The notes below the pieces were generated by a model. It worked only from the letters and a program-made list of their open reading frames with translations, did no database searches and had not been told where the DNA came from. A DNA stretch of 64,000 bases from Phycisphaerae bacterium (GTDB lineage Bacteria > Planctomycetota > Phycisphaerae > Sedimentisphaerales > Anaerobacaceae), in NCBI GenBank assembly GCA_017993835.1, contig JAGOLX010000011.1, positions 82,232-146,231 on the forward strand, written 5' to 3'. Of this stretch, positions 62,061-64,000 are shown piece by piece. A program made the translations under genes and the position numbers. Within the stretch, counting starts at the first letter, position 1; every line of letters starts with the position of its first letter.

Positions 62061-62337
62061 GGAGGAATAGGCGACTCGCCAGCCCTCGCCTGCATGTCCG
62101 CTGAGCCTGGACGCACCCTCGCCGGAGAGGATTGGATTCTCCCTGTATGTTGGTGCCGGTGATTGGCAGGGCGATGGAATCCGTCGGCAAGCTCCTGCAA
62201 CTGGGCACTCGGTCGAAGTCGCGCCCGTTGAAATCCACCTCGCGCCGTTCGGCCTGAGCACGCGTCTCTCACGCTCGCCTGCAGGGAATCCAAATCAAGC
62301 AGCCCGCCTCATACGCCGACAATACACCCAGCAGAAA
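62061..62337. other. Intergenic interval, no feature recognised
   Basis: Between the methyltransferase and tRNA-Gly. No ORF with a ribosome site. A CTCGCCTGCA word occurs twice (near 62085 and 62274). Confidence 0.4.
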
Positions 62338-62408
62338 AGCGGGTGGCGGGGATCGAACCCGCGTAGCTAGCTTGGAAGGCTAGTGCTTTACCACTAAGCA
62401 ACACCCGC
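62338..62408 (-). tRNA. tRNA-Gly (anticodon UCC)
   Basis: 71 nt. Acceptor GCGGGTG/CACCCGC, D-arm GCTTAGTGGTAAAGC, anticodon stem CTAGC/GCTAG with loop CTTCCAA, T-arm GCGGG-TTCGATC-CCCGC. The discriminator is U, as expected for Gly; CCA is not encoded. Confidence 0.97.
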
Positions 62409-62415
62409 ATAGTCA

Positions 62416-62444
62416 TTGATTGTGTTTTGCCGAGAGCCTATAAT
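62416..62444 (+). promoter_or_regulatory. Promoter of proA
   Basis: TTGATT, 17-nt spacer, TATAAT, about 57 nt before the start codon and just 7 bp from the divergent tRNA gene. Confidence 0.7.
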
Positions 62445-62500
62445 CGTTGAGCTGGCAACATAACTGGAGTTTAGCGGCGCAGGTGAAAATGTCAAGGAAA

Positions 62501-63784
62501 ATGAAGATATTCGAACGTGCGGCGGCGGCGAAAGAGGCTTCGATCCGCCTGGGGGCTGTCAAGACCGAGGTCAAGAACGCCGCTTTGACCGAAATCGCCA
62601 AGGCCCTGCAGGATCGTGGTGCCGAGATTGTCGCTGCCAACGAGCGGGACCTGGCCGCCGCCCGGGAGGGCAACCTCGCGGCCCCGCTGCTCAAGCGACT
62701 GAAATTCGACGAGGCCAAGCTAGCCGACGTTTGTGCCGGCATCCACAGCCTCATCAAGCTGCCCGACCCCGTCGGCCGGACCCTGTGTGCCATCGAAATG
62801 GACGACGACCTCGAGCTCTACCGCGTCTCCTGCCCGATCGGCGTCATCGGTGTCGTCTTCGAGTCCCGCCCCGACGCCCTCGTCCAGATCTCGACCCTCT
62901 GCCTCAAGTCTGGCAACGCCTGCCTGCTCAAAGGCGGCTCCGAAGCCGCCCACACAAACCGCATCCTCGCGGACACGATCGCCTGCGCGGGCACTGCTGC
63001 CGGCCTGCCCACCGGCGTCTTGAACCTGCTCGAAACCCGCCAGGACGTCACGGACATGCTCGCCCTCGACGAGCAGATCGACTTGGTCATCCCTCGCGGC
63101 TCGAACGAATTCGTCCGCCACATCATGGCCCACACCAACATCCCCGTCCTCGGCCACGCCGACGGCATCTGCCACGTCTACGTCGCCGCCGACGCCGACC
63201 TCGACATGGCCGTCCGCATCACCGTCGACTCCAAGTGCCAGTACGTCGCGGTCTGCAACGCCGCCGAGACCCTGCTCGTCGATTCCGCGATCGCACCCGC
63301 CTTCCTGCCGCTGGTCCAGAAGGCCCTCGTCGAACACACCTGCAAGCTCCGAGGCTGCGATCGCACCCGCGCGATCATCGACTGCGAGCCCGCCACGGAC
63401 GACGACTGGGCGACCGAGTACCTCGACTACATCCTCTCAATCAAGGTCGTGGACGGCCTCGACGCCGCAATCGACCACATCAACCGTTACGGCTCGGGCC
63501 ACACCGACGCCATCGTCACCGCCGACCGCGAGAAGGCCGAGCGGTTCATGAACCTGGTGGATTCCGCCGACGTCTTCTGGAACGCCAGCACCCGGTTCTC
63601 CGACGGCTACCGGTACGGCCTGGGCGCCGAGGTCGGCATCAGCACGAGCAAGATCCACGCCCGAGGCCCGGTCGGCCTCGACGGCCTGGTGATCTACAAG
63701 TGGAAGCTCCTCGGCAAAGGCCAGATCGTAGCGGATTACACAGGCCCCAACGCCCGCAAATTCACCCACAAGAAACTGCGATAA
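62501..63784 (+). CDS. proA: Gamma-glutamyl phosphate reductase
   Basis: 427 residues. Second step of proline biosynthesis: NADPH-dependent reduction of gamma-glutamyl phosphate. VSCPIGVIGVVFESRPDALV, LKSGNACLLKGGSEA, IPRGSNEFVRHI and QYVAVCNAAETLLV with the catalytic Cys near 251 are present. SADVFWNASTRFSDGYRYGL and GISTSKIHARGPVGL complete the family pattern. ATG 62501 follows AAGGA; an ATG 12 bp upstream is an alternative. No proB nearby. By eye, from about 62740 on, the codons end in C more often than in neighbouring genes. Confidence 0.96.
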   Translation: MKIFERAAAAKEASIRLGAVKTEVKNAALTEIAKALQDRGAEIVAANERDLAAAREGNLAAPLLKRLKFDEAKLADVCAGIHSLIKLPDPVGRTLCAIEMDDDLELYRVSCPIGVIGVVFESRPDALVQISTLCLKSGNACLLKGGSEAAHTNRILADTIACAGTAAGLPTGVLNLLETRQDVTDMLALDEQIDLVIPRGSNEFVRHIMAHTNIPVLGHADGICHVYVAADADLDMAVRITVDSKCQYVAVCNAAETLLVDSAIAPAFLPLVQKALVEHTCKLRGCDRTRAIIDCEPATDDDWATEYLDYILSIKVVDGLDAAIDHINRYGSGHTDAIVTADREKAERFMNLVDSADVFWNASTRFSDGYRYGLGAEVGISTSKIHARGPVGLDGLVIYKWKLLGKGQIVADYTGPNARKFTHKKLR

Positions 63785-63890
63785 CCGCGAGGGATGCGGA
63801 GAACGCAAGGCGAAACGAGATACAGCCACGAAGGATACCAACGGCGTGAAATCTGCTGCGTGCGTGCCACGCGTTATTGTCACCGCTTGG

Positions 63891-63918
63891 GAGGGTTAAA
63901 ACCCTCGCCTTTAGGCGA
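63891..63918 (+). mobile_element. Left-end hairpins of an IS200/IS605-family element
   Basis: Two adjoining hairpins, GAGGGTT-AA-AACCCTC and TCGCCT-TT-AGGCGA, directly before the transposase start. These subterminal hairpins are what TnpA recognises. The element continues beyond the window. Confidence 0.75.
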
Positions 63919-63939
63919 CAGCTTTAGCATAATAGGCGG

Positions 63940-64000
63940 ATGGAGTCGTATCGTCATGGCAGTCATTCGGTGTTCAGCATTCACGTGCACCTGGTGTGGA
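63940..64000 (+). CDS. tnpA: IS200/IS605-family transposase TnpA (5' part only)
   Basis: Only 20 codons fit before the window ends: MESYRHGSHSVFSIHVHLVW. The HxH of IHVHLVW is the HUH metal-binding motif of Y1 transposases, and RHGSHSVFSIHVHLVW closely resembles the start of IS200-type TnpA proteins. Truncated by the window edge, not necessarily in the genome. Confidence 0.8.
   Translation, partial: MESYRHGSHSVFSIHVHLVW

Overview
The window is about 64 kb of GC-rich bacterial DNA. Several traits point to a planctomycete, probably of the Phycisphaerae/Sedimentisphaerales type: prepilins with an H-X9-DG region, a VPxPA-type PEP-CTERM protein, Tat-exported Gfo/Idh/MocA dehydrogenase and ceramidase-like proteins, very large secreted CotH/lamin-tail proteins, a sigma factor fused to a membrane domain, and a B12-dependent ribonucleotide reductase. 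This placement comes from gene content read by eye, not from a tree.

Layout. 0-6.8 kb: an uncharacterised planctomycete-style protein, a SpoIIE-type phosphatase, a YggS-type PLP protein, then rsfS-argS-yjbQ. 6.9-9.4 kb: a membrane pyrophosphatase. 9.5-14.6 kb: argJ and argC with a nitrilase-family amidase and an AhpD-like protein between them, a relic of a VapC toxin next to an orphan nucleotidyltransferase, and the rplM-rpsI ribosomal operon with a clear promoter and terminator. 14.8-19.2 kb: an aspartic protease, small hypothetical genes, and nrdJ preceded by a near-perfect NrdR box. 19.6-26.1 kb: two tandem prepilin paralogs and a 1496-residue CotH/lamin-tail exoprotein. 26.3-28.1 kb: a compact cassette with a DUF262-HNH nuclease gene, a divergent promoter and a structured RNA candidate, all inside 34-bp inverted repeats. 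28.4-39.1 kb: secreted or exported catabolic genes, interrupted by a REP/RAYT repeat array and a radical SAM gene that carries repeat DNA in frame. 39.4-50.9 kb: a sigma factor with a membrane domain, an MCE protein, a MerR-type regulator, rnpA, a cation/proton antiporter, and a complete F-type ATP synthase operon (BEFHAGDC). 51.2-56.6 kb: a sialate O-acetylesterase-like protein, a C25-type protease candidate, and a PEP-CTERM protein with a long leader. 56.9-62.1 kb: a two-component system divergent from a methyltransferase, an LPS-kinase-like gene and a Trm112-like methyltransferase, with matching 11-bp-spaced direct repeats upstream of two of those transcription units. 62.3-64 kb: tRNA-Gly(UCC), proA, and the left end of an IS200/IS605 element cut by the window edge.

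The main themes are housekeeping operons with readable sigma-70-like promoters, a secretome typical of polymer-degrading planctomycetes, and active short-repeat biology. Two palindrome families each carry GTAG at the hairpin foot. One surrounds a REP-associated tyrosine transposase, and both have entered coding sequences in frame. The most interesting candidates are the DUF262-HNH plus RNA cassette in inverted repeats, the GTAG-bounded insertion inside the radical SAM gene, and the response-regulator box pair in front of envelope genes. All functions are inferred from sequence reading without database searches.
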